64,000 nt of DNA. Origin: Areca catechu (lineage: Eukaryota > Streptophyta > Magnoliopsida > Arecales > Arecaceae). Made by a program: the position numbers and the translations under genes. Every line of letters begins with the position of its first letter. Position 1 is the first letter of the stretch. Positions 20,262 through 32,722 of this stretch are shown here, one piece after another. Location of the stretch: the NCBI GenBank assembly GCA_021397845.1, contig CM038049.1, positions 108,468,877 through 108,532,876 of the forward strand, given 5' to 3'. Below the pieces are notes generated by a model. That model made no database searches. It saw only the letters and a program-made list of their open reading frames with translations, and had not been told where the DNA came from.

Positions 20262-21594
20262 TGATGGAGATACCAGGATCAGATAAGGATTTTAGGGTTC
20301 CAATTTTGATCTCTGACTCATGTGTTGGAAAGTCAGTCCACTTTTTTGAATCCATCAGGTCAATTGAGTATATTTGCTCATTGAATCTTGTAATAAAGTG
20401 AATCAATTGAGTCCAATTGAGTTCACTTAGTCCATTGAGTTGAGTCCTTTTATTTTTAATAGAGTCCTATAATTTTCATTCAAGTCAAGTTCAAGAGGAG
20501 AGCCATCAAACCCCCTCCTAGGTCACCCTAGCTCCTACATTTGGGCCCCTAATAAAGTCCACCAACATTGGCACCCCAAGTTCCCCAGGAATTAGTGCCT
20601 GGGCCCTTTCATGCCGCCAAACCCATCAAGTTGTCACCCTTTCTAGTCCAAGTTCAGTTGGCACCCTTCCCAGCCCAGCACCACAGTCCAAGGTCTAAGC
20701 AAGTTGGCACTCCAGGCCAGCTCATGCCCACCTCGAGTCCATTCATCCAACCCCACAAGGAGGCCACCCAAGACCACATGGAGTTGCTTCCTAAGCCCAA
20801 GAAGAAGAGGCACCCTAGTCCAAGAGAGTTTTCTTGGCCCTCATGTTTTGTAATCCCAGTTTGTCAGGGAGTCCAGGGACCTGGATGAATCTATAAATAC
20901 CCACCCACTAACCCTTGTAATTCATACTTGAGTGAATGAAAATTTGATTGCGTTTACTTTATTTTTTGTGCTTTATTAAACATTGATGCTTTGTGATGGA
21001 GAGGGTGTGAGGCCCAGTTATCTTTTAAACCCTACCGTCTTTCCAAAACCCTAGCTGCCCCACCCCAAGCAATCTAGGCTACCCCATCCTTCATCCTCCA
21101 ACCCTAGGATGCCTCCCATATTCATCCATCTCAGGCCACCCCTCACATACTCTCATCTAGGCCACCCACCATCAATCAAACCCTAGGCCACCCTTAATCA
21201 CCAAGCCCTTGGTTGCCAGCTAATCTCTATCCTCCAGGCTGCCAGCATCAAGTTCCTGCCAGGCGTCCTCCCTTACAGGTTGCTAGATCCAAGCTATAGG
21301 CATCATCCATCAAAATAGGCCGCCGACCATCTTCTACACCCCTCCTACCTTCTCTTCTCCACCAATTTCCAGTTTCATATTTTTCTTAACTTTAGAATCC
21401 CTAACAATAAGTGTTTGCAGGATCCCTCCAGTGCCACGCCCTCTGGGTGAGGTTTTATTTGCCCCCAAAACTAGTTGATAAAAAGTCGGTGGATCTGCTG
21501 GAAAATGGCTTTGTCATCTAGGCACCGATCCAAGATGTGAGATCCCTTTTACGATGCAAGGATAATCATTGCTAGGTAATTATGACCCTTCCCT
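20262..21594 (+). repeat. F 3' LTR, truncated by insertion of A
   Basis: It begins TGATGGAGATACCAGG, a decayed TGGTG..ACACCAGG tip, and has TATAAATACCC at 20892. A GTGTGAGGCC block lies near 21006 and an acceptor-like TTTGCAGGATCCC near 21416. At 21595 it is cut by minus-strand element A. The rest of this LTR should lie beyond the right end of the window. No gene is visible; the frame at 20568-20888 is a proline-rich by-product. Confidence 0.75.
20892..20899 (+). promoter_or_regulatory. TATA box of the F LTR
   Basis: TATAAATA followed by CCCACC, then CTTGTAATTCATAC, the same order as in S3 (62261). Confidence 0.55.
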
Positions 21595-22186
21595 TATTGG
21601 GGAACATACCAGGGATGATGTGGGATGAACATGCTACTGAAAAACCAGATTAAAGAAAGTAGTAAATTTTAGATTTTATTGGTCTTGTTCCCAAAAAGAG
21701 GTAAAAGATGTTAGGGTTATCATGCTAGATCTAAGTTCTACCTGCATATCAAAAATCTAACAAAATAATGAAGGAAGAAGGATCCTCGAGCTAAGAAACT
21801 CTATTAGGAACATGTTCTATCTCAAAAACTTAGACAAAGAGATAAGGGGATTGGGTTTCACATACCAGGTAATGATTTCTTGTTGTTGTAGAAGAGATCG
21901 CTCCTCTTAGATCGATGCCTGGATGATCAGGTCTCTTTCCCGCAGATCCATTGGCTTTTTATTCACTGGTCTCGAGGGCAAGGAGAACCTCTTTCTTGGA
22001 CGGTTTCACCAGAGGAATGCTATAAATGTCAGGGGTTAGATTCACAGATGATGATAAAAATATGAAATTAGAAGGAGTGGAAGGGTTGATGGGGTATTGG
22101 GGATGGATGGCAGCCAGATGGAGAGGGAGGATGCTTGGGTTGATGGGCTGCCTGGTTGCTAATGAAGATGCCTGGAGGATTGCTAC
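21595..22186 (-). repeat. A 3' LTR, distal part (left of the D insertion)
   Basis: It matches 58841-59054 and 63280-63660 in sequence and order (GGGGAACATACCAGGGATGA and onward). It is the end of the minus-strand 3' LTR of A; the terminal TG/CA base has mutated (TATTGGGG against TGATGGGG). With 54259-55280 it totals about 1614 bp. The split at 22186/54259 is caused by D. Confidence 0.85.
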
Positions 22187-23616
22187 TGTTTTGCCCAAAA
22201 ATGGAGCTCAAGAGGGGCGGTGAATTGGGTCTTTAAAAAATTAAAGCAATTATGTGCTGATCTTTGATGTGTTTGTGAGCAAAGTGAATAACACAATGAT
22301 ATGTAGCAAAAATAGAAGATTAAATGCTAAAAGCAAGAAATAAGAGGAGCAATCACATACAAACACAAGTTCTATAGTGGTTCGGTGCAAACCAAGCACC
22401 TACGTCTACTCCCCAATCCACCCTTGGGAATTTCACTATAATCTTTCTAAGATTATAGCCGACTTGTTTTACAAGGCTCACAAGTCAAAATCTAAGTTGG
22501 TTTTGTCACCTAGGCTCTCCAACAACCTTTAAAACTTGTTTTGACTTCGGGCTCATAAGTCAAATCCTAGTTGGTTTTGTACCATCGGCTCACCAACAAT
22601 CACAACAACCTACTTTCAAGAAACCCTTGAAAGCTAGGTCAAACAAATAAATTCAGAGATGCTATAAATAAAACACAACAAACTCTCTTTAAAGAGTAGA
22701 ATGTGAAGCTTTAAGGCCCTAGTAGATGCTTATCTTGTCTTCTCTTTGGAATCTTCTTCAAGCTCTCTTTTTGGAAGGATGAAAGGATAGGCTTGTAAGC
22801 ATTTTCAGGGAATCTCTCCTTTTATGGCTTTTGAAGTGAAGTTCTTGAGGGAATATTGACTTTTGAGTATTCAATTGAGTTCTATGCTTCATGAATAAGT
22901 TTGGTGAAGCTTAAATACTTCAAACACTTTCAAAAAATGGTTTGAGACTGTTGGAGGATTAAAACTAGCCATGGGAGCTTGAAAAGACAAATCTACAACT
23001 CAGAAAAATAGATCCGTTAGAGCTGTCAGAACACGTGAGTCGACACTTGGTCCTCAGGTGTCGACACTTGGTCCTGCAAGTGTCGACACTTGAATTTCAA
23101 GTGTCGACACTTAAAGCTCAGGTGTCGACACTTGATATAAAAATCCTCTAAATGGCATGTTTTGGATTTTCAAAAAGTCTCAGGCCTTAAGTCGACACTT
23201 GGATTTCAGGTGTCGATACTTGTATCTCAGGTATCAACACTTGGAACTCAGGTGTCGACACTTGGCATGCCAGTTTGAGATTTTTGCATGCGATTCACTG
23301 AAGTGTCGACACTTGGCAATGCTTGAGTCAACACTTGAGTTTGAAATTGCCAAAAATGAGTGCCAAATGTCTCAAAAACATAAGGATATATAATCAAGCT
23401 TTAGATGCACTTATGTAAACAATAGTTGAACATTTTTTAGCCCTTTTTCATGGTGAGAAGACTTCTTAAAACATGAATTTTTCCCAGCTTCAAGATACTT
23501 TCCTTTTGAGAATTTGAGGTGCCTATATCCTGAAACTCATAACTACATTTGAAATATTAGTACAAAATATGTACTCAACGTTTTGTTAATCATCAAAATC
23601 AAGGGCAAACCCAACA
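22187..23616 (-). repeat. D 3' LTR (about 1430 bp)
   Basis: On the plus strand it reads TGTTTTGCCC at the left and GGGCAAACCCAACA at the right, next to the polypurine tract. It matches 52836-54258 and, more distantly, the C LTRs. It includes a cluster of palindromic GTCGAC motifs at 23037-23338. Confidence 0.9.
23037..23338. repeat. Palindrome cluster in the D 3' LTR (11 motifs)
   Basis: Eleven copies or variants of AAGTGTCGACACTT spread over 300 bases with irregular spacing. Full-length copies and versions with one arm shortened (GAGTCGACACTTG) are mixed. The same cluster is found in the other D LTR and in both C LTRs. Confidence 0.85.
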
Positions 23617-24263
23617 ATCTCTCCCTTTTTGATGATGACAAAACCTTGAGTATATAAGTATTCAAATTCAATTTTTAGATATGATATTTCATAAATATGA
23701 ACTTAAAGCTCATACAACACAATCTTAATAGAGGAGGGGTATAAGTTAAGTATGGAAATTACATTTACTTTCCCCCTCAATGAATTAAGATATGAAACAT
23801 TTTGAAACAGAGCATTTCATAATTAAGATATGAAACATTTTGTATCAGAGTGCATTTCATATTAGAGCATTTTTCAATTGAAGAATAAAATATAAAATTT
23901 GAAACTTTATATATTACTCCCCGTTTTTGTCAATCATTAAGCAACAAGGGAGCAAACTCCCCCTCAATAAATGCATTAAGGCATAGAAGAGCCATGATAC
24001 AAGATTAGTTTTGCAATAATTAACAGGTATCAGAGCCAAAAAGTAGGGTATCAGAGTCAATATTGTTAGAGTAAAAATGTAAACACTAAACAACATAATA
24101 GTCAAGTGAGAAAGTGGAATATATTTATATATAAGAGTGTTTTCAATACAAAATTTGCTGAAATAATTAGCATACACTGAAACATACAACATAGTGAAGT
24201 ACATAAACATGAAACATAAGATAAATACTAAAACATCAAACAACAGAATAGTCATCTGTGAGG
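23617..24263 (-). other. D 3' untranslated region with polypurine tract
   Basis: On the minus strand the AT-rich 3' region ends in a purine tract, AAAAAGGGAGAGAT (23630-23617), directly before the LTR. A second purine stretch, GAGGGGGAGTTTGCTC, lies near 23950. This layout equals C 39046-39663. The hydrophobic frame at 23914-24255 has no support as a gene. Confidence 0.75.
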
Positions 24264-25892
24264 CTAATCCTCATCAGATGGAATCTCAAATGATATGGGA
24301 CTAGTAATCTTAGACTTATGAACTAGAGCTCTAGGGGTCTTAATGATACTATGACTACTAGTCCTAGTGGAAGGTCCTATGTGGGGTACAACCCTAGATG
24401 AATGAGTAGAAGGCGGTGGAAGAGTCTCAGCAGGTGTGATGAAAACTGGAGCAATGGAGATCGGTGTGTCACAGGGATCAGCAGGTGGAATAGCAGGAGT
24501 CTGTGGCCCTCGGCTGACCAACTCATAGTCATCTCCACCGTCATCACTATCACTGTCATGATCAATAACATTTGTCACTCTGTCATCACTACCATCATCT
24601 TGGTCACCACCACCATTTGTGTCATCATGTCCCTCATGGTGGTCACCATCATCATCAGGAGGTGGAGCTGCAGGTGCTGTTAGAGGTAGAAGAGATCTCA
24701 GTAAGTCCTCAATCTGAGCAAAACCTGCCTCCATGGTCTGATGCATCTCAGCATGCTCCTCAGTAGTGTGGGCTCGAAGACCCTCTATCTCAATGCGGAA
24801 CTGAGTAGTACGGACACCCAATCCTATCATCTCAGTCCTGATATCAGTGAACTCCTGTCTGAATAGCTCCTCGAAAGATGAACCAACAGTAGTAGAAGGA
24901 GGAGCATCGGTTGGTAAAGTAGCTAGAGCTGGAGCTGGAGTGATTGGCTCACTAGCAGCTGCTGGTGCTGATCGAGGAGGTGTAACTGTAGGCCCTGATG
25001 GCCCTGCCTCAACCTCTCTGATCTCGTCCTCCTCATCTAGCTCCTGGCCAGACTCGTACACACCTAGTGACCAGAAATCATCCTGTACCCCATATGGTGG
25101 AGTGATCGCTCATCATATACGTCCGTATGAAGGATATCCTTGGAGGTCTCCCCCTCCAAAGGAACATTGTATGCATGAAATAGATGTGTGAGCACCATAC
25201 CATAGCGTAAGCAATGTCTCCTCTGATTGGCAGTGTTTCTCATCTGAACAAGTATCAATGCTGGAAGGTCGATCTTTGTCCTCTGAGTCAAGCAAGTCAT
25301 CATCATCAACTCATGCTCTGTGATGAAGTCAAACCTCTCGATCTTTGGTAGAAGGATTCGGGCAGTGATATGGTGAAGTAGACACATCTCCACAAACAAC
25401 TGGTTCAAGGTGATCGTAGCCATGCCGCGAACATCCTCGCGCTCTAAAATGCATCTGAATGCCTCCTCTCGATCCTCAATAGTAGAAGTAACAATCCCAT
25501 GGTGCGGGATCTCCCAAATGTGCTCAATACCTTCTATGAAAGTGGAATCTTGATGCCTCTAACAATCATACTCCAAAGCATCCATCAGCAATTGAGACTC
25601 CCATAGAACTCGTGCACTAGGTGTGGATAATACTTCTCCTGCATGGTGTAGAAGGGGATCAACCCAGCATCTGAAGAACCTGTCTAATCTGAAAGCCCTG
25701 TCTGTCAAAAAATTCAAGATCCACACATCTGCCAGCTGCGACCACCTTCCCAGACATCCTATTTGTTGAAGGTGAAGTTGGAGCTGCTGAACTGCCAAAC
25801 TGAAATCCATTGTCATTCCAAGCTTTCGTTCTTCTTTCTGCTGAAGCCCATGCTGGTTTTCTTTTATATGCCAACTGCTTTCTAGGTCCCAT
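24264..25892 (-). pseudogene. D env-position ORF (plant transposon protein-like), broken
   Basis: The likely start is MGPRKQLAYKRK at 25892. After a frameshift near 25680 it continues with LEREDVRGMATITLNQL, LLHHITARILLPKIERFDFITE and RHCLRYGMVLTHLF. A stop near 25064 follows, then a frame (25061-24264) with an acidic/proline-rich region, a helical segment (THSSRV upstream, EGLRAHTTEEHAEMHQTMEAG) and the end IPSDED. The central LLHHITARIL..YGM region resembles, from memory, the 'putative plant transposon protein' family. I see no clear membrane segment. Its position after pol is that of the env-like gene of SIRE copia elements. The function is unknown. Confidence 0.7.
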
Positions 25893-26491
25893 TACTACCA
25901 GCTGAGGGAAGAAAATGAAAGATGGAACATGGAAAGTCAAAAAAGAGGAGAAGAAATGAAGAGAAATGTGGGAAAGGAGCCAAAAATAGGGGTTCGGCCA
26001 AGAAAGTGAGCAAAAGTGAGAGAAATCAAAGCTTGGTTTTGATTTAAATTAACAAGGATTCAAAGAAATTGATTAGGGATTGGTCCAAAGGAAAGAAACC
26101 AAATGGGGTAAAAATCAACCCAAAAGCTTCAATGTAACAGTTAAATCATGAAGAACAAGGCATAAACTGGAAGAATGAAGTTCAAAAACGGTCCAAAAGA
26201 GAAAAATCTAAGAACCCGAGCACAAACCCAAAACCCAAGGATAAAATAGTGATTTTCGAAGGGAAAGAGGAGAAATCATGAAAAAACAGTGAAGAAACAG
26301 TTAAGAAACCATGGATTAACCGTAGAAAATGAAAGAAGGTGATGGATTTACCCAAAAATGGAGGGCACAAGGGGAAGAACACTATTCCGTGGCTTAAGGA
26401 CGGTTGGGGGACCACTAGGGCACGAGCGGAGGGAAGAAAAAATAAATAAAAATGGTTTGGTGATGCCCTAGAAAAGCAGGGTTTTTCGCCC

Positions 26492-26567
26492 GAGTGTCGA
26501 CACTTGGTCAGGTGTCGACACTTAATCAGGTGTCGACACTTGGGATTTTTCAAGTGTCGACACTTGG
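26492..26567. repeat. Palindrome cluster in the D spacer (four motifs)
   Basis: Four versions of AAGTGTCGACACTT within 76 bases, upstream of the env-position ORF and far from either LTR. Confidence 0.85.
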
Positions 26568-26789
26568 CCAAGAAAATCCCAGAAAAATCTAATAAAATCA
26601 TTAAAAATCAAGGGGACTTTATTGAGGAGTTTAGGACTTAAGAAATTGAATTTGAGCACTAAGAATTGGCCATGAACAAGATTTGAGAGAGTTCAAAGAA
26701 AAGGGATATATAGTTCCTAACTCTCTTCTAATCATGCTAAATCTTTCTTCACTTAAAGGGTTGGTAAAAATATCAGCTAATTGAACATC

Positions 26790-26794
26790 AGTAC
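26790..26794. repeat. Left target-site duplication of B (AGTAC)
   Basis: AGTAC here is repeated at 48078-48082, fixing both ends of B. Confidence 0.92.
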
Positions 26795-29228
26795 TGTTGG
26801 GTTTGGTGACCAGGGCGGAAGCGTGGATTTCAAAAATTTATTATGAAACCACTACCAAACCCTTAACCCAAGACCTCCTTACTTGGAATTAAAATATATA
26901 AACATGCATATATGATATAAACTAGAGTTTAGGCACCAACCTGAACCGCTAGTATCCAATCCGATGAAGAAAACCAGAGTCTTCTTCTCCACCAGGCGCC
27001 CAAACATTCGCCCTCCAACGGTGATCCACACGGGACTTGACCAAGACACCAGCACCTTCAAAGAACTTGGTTCCACCAACTAGACTTTCAAACTTAAGCC
27101 TAATAGGATTTGGGCAAATTCCAATCCAATTGGACTAACTCTTCTTTAAATCATCCTTTTTACTCCTTCCCTTCTTCTTCCTCTTCTTCTCTTCTTTACT
27201 TTTCCCTAATTCCTCTCCTGATTTGAACACTCCTAGGCCTTCCAAAGACCTTGTCCTAAAAGGGCTAGAGTGTTTAGGACAAGAGGATAGGATGTAATAA
27301 AATTAAGAAAGAAAGAAGTCTTCGGGATCAAATCTTATTAATACCCCGAGAGGCTATGCTATTTATAGCGCACCAAGGGGCTTTTGAGATATCCATTCAT
27401 GCCGAAAAGATACGTTACTTGGTTTAAAACATGCGACTCTTTGATTTGAAATAAATCTAAGAAGAGTAAAATAGAAGGACACTTGAATGAAACATTATGA
27501 TGTTTTAATCAAGTGTCGCTTCCTTTCATTCTTCCAAGCATCAAAATCAAATGGCTGGCCTCTCTAGTTTTTAAAATTGAAATGCCACATCAAATGAAAT
27601 GCCATCCAGAAGAGCAAATGCCATCTGGACTCAAAAGTGCGTAGAATAAACTCAAGTATCACGTTGCTTCATTTTTAGCGCCAAGAGTCCCAAGGGGCGT
27701 GTACTCTTCTTCTTTTGGCATGAAGATGTATCCCAATGAGCATGGAAGACTCCAAGAGGCATGGAAGTGTTTTTGACTTGGTCCTCTGCTTATTGCAGAA
27801 GGACTCTTCATCCAAAGAAGGTGCCCCTTCTCATTTCTCACAATTTATTATCGTAGGAAACCTTTTGCGCCAAAAAACTCTTCACGCTTTGACCATTCCA
27901 CACGCCACATAGACCCCATGTCCAAGGAAGGCTATCTGGTACTCAAAACCAGATAAATACCAACCCAACACTTGAGCTAAATTTAATTTGACTTTAATTA
28001 ATCCAAATTAGCCCAAATCGGAAACTGATTCGAAATCGATTCGAATCTAGGTGCTAGGGTTTGCAACACGTGCTAGCATATTCACCTGCAAACATGGTTT
28101 AATCCAATTAAACCCTTGATCATAACCTTTTGTGTGTGATCCATTGGGTTTAACATCTAGCCAGCAGTGAGTCCGGGTGTAACTTGACCTGATTCGATTG
28201 GATCACATCCAAACCAATTTAGGCCCAACTAGGTCAATTAGAATCAAATTCTAATTAACTGATTGAATTACCATAATTCAATCAAATCCCCACATGACAA
28301 GATTAATGTCTAGCAATGTATCATGCCTACCCAGAAGATGTGGAATTTTGGTGGCATTACCAAAATACCCTTTAGTGGTGAGTTACCGGGCAATTCAATC
28401 CTTCGATCAGCTTGCACCCTGAAATTACTATGGATATGGATACTTGTCAAATCCAATTTTATATTCATTCTTAGCTCAATATAATAATGATGATTCATTA
28501 ATGAACCATTAAAAACTATTTCTAATGTTCATACTTTGATCAAAGATTTTTCGAATCTTCATTTGATCAAATTCAGCTGGATGCGATTCCCTCTTACTAG
28601 AGTTGATCGATTCCTTTTTGACCTACTCACAACCTCCATATGCAATCCACCATACCCAGTATCACCCCATGCATGACTCAGTGTCATGATTGAGTGTGAA
28701 CCAAAGTATGGATTCATGCATACAAGGTACCATGGCAGTCTCAGGTCAAAGGACCACATGCACTACTCCTACTATGAGAACTATCTATTGACAAACAGAT
28801 AATGTTCTATTAGATGTTCTCAAGCTGGATCCATTCAGTGAACTCATTCTTTAATGAGCACCCTCATCCTAGTATTAGTGTCAAACACAAGTGACTGTGA
28901 TATTAGTCACCCTCTTCACCAAGTATACATAGGATGTGCTGGTCTTGCCGGAAACATTGATCCCCTATTCAACGTCCCATTGACCAGGAATATTTTAGAT
29001 TAGGGTTTTAAGGCTTTAGGTCTCACTGGTATGATCTCATCATAACCCTAGAACCATAGCCCTAATCTATGGGGTTCATTATATAATAATAAAATAATTA
29101 AGACACAGCGTATGATGAAAATAAAATACCTTTATTAATTGATAATGTCAATACATTGGTTTGGGATACAAAGGAAAATCCCATCAAAATACATCATTGC
29201 GATTAGCCTTTAGGGCATAATCTTTTCA
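26795..29228 (-). repeat. B 3' LTR (2434 bp)
   Basis: On the plus strand it runs from TGTTGGGTTTGGTGACCAGG to GGGCATAATCTTTTCA. It matches 45638-48077 closely. A TATA box lies at 27367-27360 on the minus strand. Frames inside it (26879-27079, 27659-27841, 28559-28759) recur in every LTR copy and are not genes. Confidence 0.93.
27360..27367 (-). promoter_or_regulatory. TATA box of the B 3' LTR
   Basis: TATAAATA on the minus strand; the same box is at 46215-46208 in the 5' LTR and at 59628-59621 in S2. Confidence 0.6.
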
Positions 29229-30171
29229 ATCTCCCACTTGCACTAAAGCCAATCACCTTTAAATTTTAACTCCATACAATCGAGGTGGTGATCAAACTCC
29301 CGCTATGGTAGAGCCTTAGTGAACGGGTCTGCTTTGTTGTTCTTCATTTCAACTCTTTTAATGCAGACTTCTTGTCTTTCGACATTCTCTCGAACGAGAT
29401 GGAAGCGTCTCAGAATGTGATTTGATTTGTGATGAGCTATTGGTTCCTTAGCTTGAGCGACGGCTCCAGTATTATCACAGTAATGTGGTATTGGACCTTC
29501 AATCTCTGGAACAACGCCCAACTCTGAGATGAACTTTTCATCCAGACAGCTTTCTTGGCAGCTTCACTAACAGCAATGTATTCTATCTCTGTTGTTGAGT
29601 CAGCTATAGTCTGCTGTTTAGAACTCTTCCAGCTTACAGCTCCTCCATTTAGGGTAAAAACATACCCTGAAATAGATTTGCTATCATCTGGATCTAATTG
29701 AAAACTAGAATCTGAATAAGCTTCCAATTTAAGATCAGATCCTCCATATATTAGAAAAATATCCTTAGTCCTTCTTAAGTACTTAAGAATATTTTTCACA
29801 GCCTTCCAGTGATCCTCTCCTGGATCAGCCTGAAACCTGCTGGCTATACCTAAGGCATATGCCATATCAGGCCTAGTACATAACATAGCATACATTATAG
29901 ACCCTACTACCGAAGCATAAGGTATAGAACTTATTCTATTTCTTTCTTCAGGTATCTTAGGAGACATCTTCTTAGAAAGATGTATGCCATGACCTATGGG
30001 TAAGTAACCTCTTTTACTTCCCCCCATGCTAAATCTCTTTAGCACTTGATCAATGTACCTAGACTGGAATAAGCCTAGCATCCTCCTAGATCTATGTCTA
30101 TAGATCTTGATACCCAGTATATAGGATGCTTCTCCCAAGTCTTTCATGGAAAACTGTTTAGATAACCATAC
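29229..30171 (-). pseudogene. B reverse transcriptase C-terminus and RNase H
   Basis: The minus-strand frame 30183-29437 carries WLSKQFSMKDLGEASYILG, RYIDQVLKRFSM, SIMYAMLCTRPDMAYALG and the RNase H start (EAYSDSSFQLDPDD, STTEIEYIAVSEAAKKAVWM). After a frameshift, 29521-29303 gives IEGPIPHYCDNTGAVAQA and ends KADPFTKALP. The 5' half of the gene is across the C insertion at 41139. The polypurine stretch GTGCAAGTGGGAGAT lies next to the LTR (29243-29229). Confidence 0.88.
30167..30171. repeat. Left target-site duplication of C (CATAC)
   Basis: CATAC is repeated at 41134-41138. Confidence 0.92.
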
Positions 30172-31642
30172 TGTTGGCTCCACCCAGTGATTTTGATGAA
30201 TAACAAAACATTGAGTACATATTGTATTCTAATGAGGATTTCAAGTTGTGAGTTTTCAGGAAGAAAGCATCTCAAAATTCCAAAAACTTATGGTGTATGG
30301 CACGCAATGGCACAGAGCAATTCTCACATATCCGAACATTCTCTTCATTGAAAAAGGGCTTATAATTGCTTAACTATTATGTGTTTATGCATTCATGAAC
30401 TTTATTTTTGATTTCGAGGCTTTTACACTTGAATCTGGATGTTTTCAGTCTCAAGTGTCGACACCTGGACAGTCAAGTGTCGACACTTCAGCATTTAGCA
30501 CGGACAAAAATTCTTGACATGCCAAGTGTCGACACCTATATTCAAGTGTCGACACCAAGTGTCAACACTTAGGTTCCAAGTGTCGACTCAAGCCCTGAGA
30601 TTTTTGAAAATACAGAACTTTGTTGTTTCAAGGATTTTTGTGTCAAGTGTCAACACCTGTGCATCAAGTGTCGACACTTGAATGTTCAAGTGTTGACTCC
30701 CAGAAATCAAGTGTCGACACCTGACAGCCAAGTGTCGCCACCTGATAGCCAAGTGTCGACACTTGCAGCCTGACAGCTCTAATGGATCTATTTTTCTGGC
30801 TTGCAGAAACTGGTTTTCAAGCTTCAAACAGCTATTTCCAATGCTCCAACGGTCACAAACCATTTTTAGAAGGTTTTTGGTGTATTTAATCTCCACCAAC
30901 CTCATTTTAAAAGAAGAGAAGTGAAGAAAAGAAAAGAAAAAGTAGAGAGAAGTCTATTCAAGAGCATTCAAGTCCACTCAAAAGCCAAAAAGCCAATATT
31001 CTCTCCAAACTTCAAATCAAAAGCCTCTTCTAGCTTGATTCCACTGAAAAAGCCTACTAGCTCAACTTTACTACATTCCAAAAAGGAGGCAACTTGAAGA
31101 AGAGTGAAGTCAAAGCATCCTTTGGGCTTCAAAGATTCCAATCTACTTTTGAAGAGAGTTTGTTGTAGCTTTAAATTTTATATCTGTTTTATTGTGCTTT
31201 GACCTTGCTTTCAAGGGTGTCTTGAAAGAAGGTTATTTGGGTTGTTGGTGAGCCAAAGTGTTAAAACCAACTAGGGTTAACTTGTGAGCCCGAAGACAAA
31301 ACAAGTATTTAGGTTTGTTGGTGAGTCTAGGTGATAAAACCAACTTAGGTTTTGACTTGTGAGCCTTGTGAAAAACAAGTCAACTGTAATCTGGTGTGGA
31401 TTATAGTGGAATTCCCAAGAGTGGCTTGGGGAGTAGATGTAGGTGCTAGGTTTGCACCGAACCACTATAAACCTTGTGTTTGTGTGTAATTGCTCTTTTC
31501 ATCTCATATTCTTTAATTAATTGCTATCATCTTGCATCTAATTTATTATTGCTCACAAGCACCACTAGACCTTCACTTTATTGTGTTAAATTTTTTAAAG
31601 ACCTAATTCACCCCCCCTCTTGGGCTCCATTTCTGGGCAACA
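30172..31642 (+). repeat. C 5' LTR (1471 bp)
   Basis: TGTTGGCTCCACCCAGTG to TTTCTGGGCAACA, followed two bases later by the PBS. It holds 12 palindromic motifs (30453-30765) and a possible TATA element TATTTAAT near 30874. Its end CACCCCCCCTCTTGGGCTCC is shared with D. Confidence 0.95.
30453..30765. repeat. Palindrome cluster in the C 5' LTR (12 motifs)
   Basis: Twelve copies or variants of AAGTGTCGACACTT, about half of them ending ACACCTG instead of ACACTTG. The cluster lies about 100 bases upstream of the possible TATA element, which places it in the promoter-proximal U3. Confidence 0.88.
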
Positions 31643-31644
31643 AG

Positions 31645-31656
31645 TGGTATCAGAGC
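31645..31656 (+). other. Primer-binding site of C
   Basis: TGGTATCAGAGC, complementary to the 3' end of initiator tRNA-Met, two bases after the LTR. Gag starts only 43 bases downstream, so C and D have almost no leader, unlike B and the gypsy elements. Confidence 0.92.
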
Positions 31657-31699
31657 ACCGGTACTCTCTTGTAGGTCCAAGGATCTTGAGTAAAAGATC

Positions 31700-32722
31700 A
31701 TGGCAGCCCCAATAGGCATGGGTATTGTTGAAGGTCAAGCTTCAAACCGTCCCCCACGTTTTAATGGCACAAATTATACATACTGGAAGACACGGATGCG
31801 CATATTCATACAAGCTCTTGATTATAATTTATGGAGAACAATAGTAAAAGGTCCTCATCAGCCTACAATGATGATTAATGGCATTCTCACCCCTAAAATG
31901 GAAGATGATTGGGATGAGAATGATATTAAGCAAATTGAGCTTAATGCTAAGGCAATGAACCTTTTATTTTGCTCTCTTGATCCTAGTGAGTTTAATAGAA
32001 TATCAAACTGTTTCTCCGCAAAGGAGATTTGGGATACACTTGAGGTTACCCATGAGGGTACACACCAAGTGAAGACCACCAAGGTTAACATGCTAATTCA
32101 CACATATGAGATGTTTAAAATGGAACCTACTGAGTCTATCAGTGAGATGTATACTAGGTTCACAAACATTGTGAATGGCATGAGAAGTTTAAGAAAAATA
32201 ATTTCTAATGGTGAACTTGTGAATAAACTTCTCAGGTCTCTACCAGCTTCATGGGATGTAAAGGTCACTGCAATTGAAGAAGCAAAAGATGTCAACACTC
32301 TTCCGCTGGAACAACTGTTCGGTTCTCTGATGACATATGAACTATCCCTCAAACAGAAGAACGGAGAGGTGGATAAAAAGAAAAAGACAATAGCATTCAA
32401 ATCAACTACCGGAGAAGACTCGAGCGAAGACTCTGAAGAGGATGACGAAGAAGATGAAACAGCTATGTTAGCAAGGAAATTCAGAAGGTTTATGATGAAA
32501 AAGAAATTCAATTACAAAAAGAAACCTCTGAAAGGTGAGCTGAGTAAAGAAAAAGATAAGGAAAAGAAGGAGGAGCAGCCCACATGTTTTGAGTGCAAGA
32601 AGCCAGGGCATTTCAAGGTAGACTGCCCCTTACTAAAGAAAAGCAGAAGAAAGCTAAGAAAGAAGGCCATGATGGCAACCTGGAGTAAAAGTGAAGACTC
32701 CAGCTCTGAGGAAGAACAATAG
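31700..32722 (+). pseudogene. C gag, N-terminal 340 residues, closed by a TAG
   Basis: MAAPIGMGIVEG starts at 31700 shortly after the PBS. The copia gag (UBN2-type) region covers about residues 15-220, with PPRFNGTNYTYWKTRM and LLFCSLDPSEFNRISNC. A Lys/Glu-rich stretch and a CCHC zinc knuckle (CFECKKPGHFKVDCP, residues about 294-308) follow. The TAG at 32720-32722 sits where D reads through (SSEEEQQKVTNFC), and the frame continues unchanged beyond it, so this is a nonsense mutation rather than the true end. Gag forms the virus-like particle and binds RNA. Confidence 0.9.

Larger units (their letters stand above)
25893..26794 (-). other. D: end of RNase H, then pol-to-env-ORF spacer
   Basis: On the minus strand the end of RNase H lies at 26794-26690 (QLADIFTNPLSEERF, then IRRELG). 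A spacer of about 800 bases follows, with four palindromic GTCGAC motifs at 26567-26492 and AT-rich sequence up to the ORF start at 25892. The same arrangement is found in C at 36531-37460. Confidence 0.75.

Noticed and set aside
24402..24766. Plus-strand His-rich frames
   Set aside because: Antisense shadows of the Asp-rich region of the D env-position ORF.
28559..28759. Small frame repeated at 47408-47608 and 60836-61036 (MWSFDLRLPW...) as a conserved gene
   Set aside because: It is part of the B-type LTR, so its recurrence comes from the LTR copies; no domain and no coding context.
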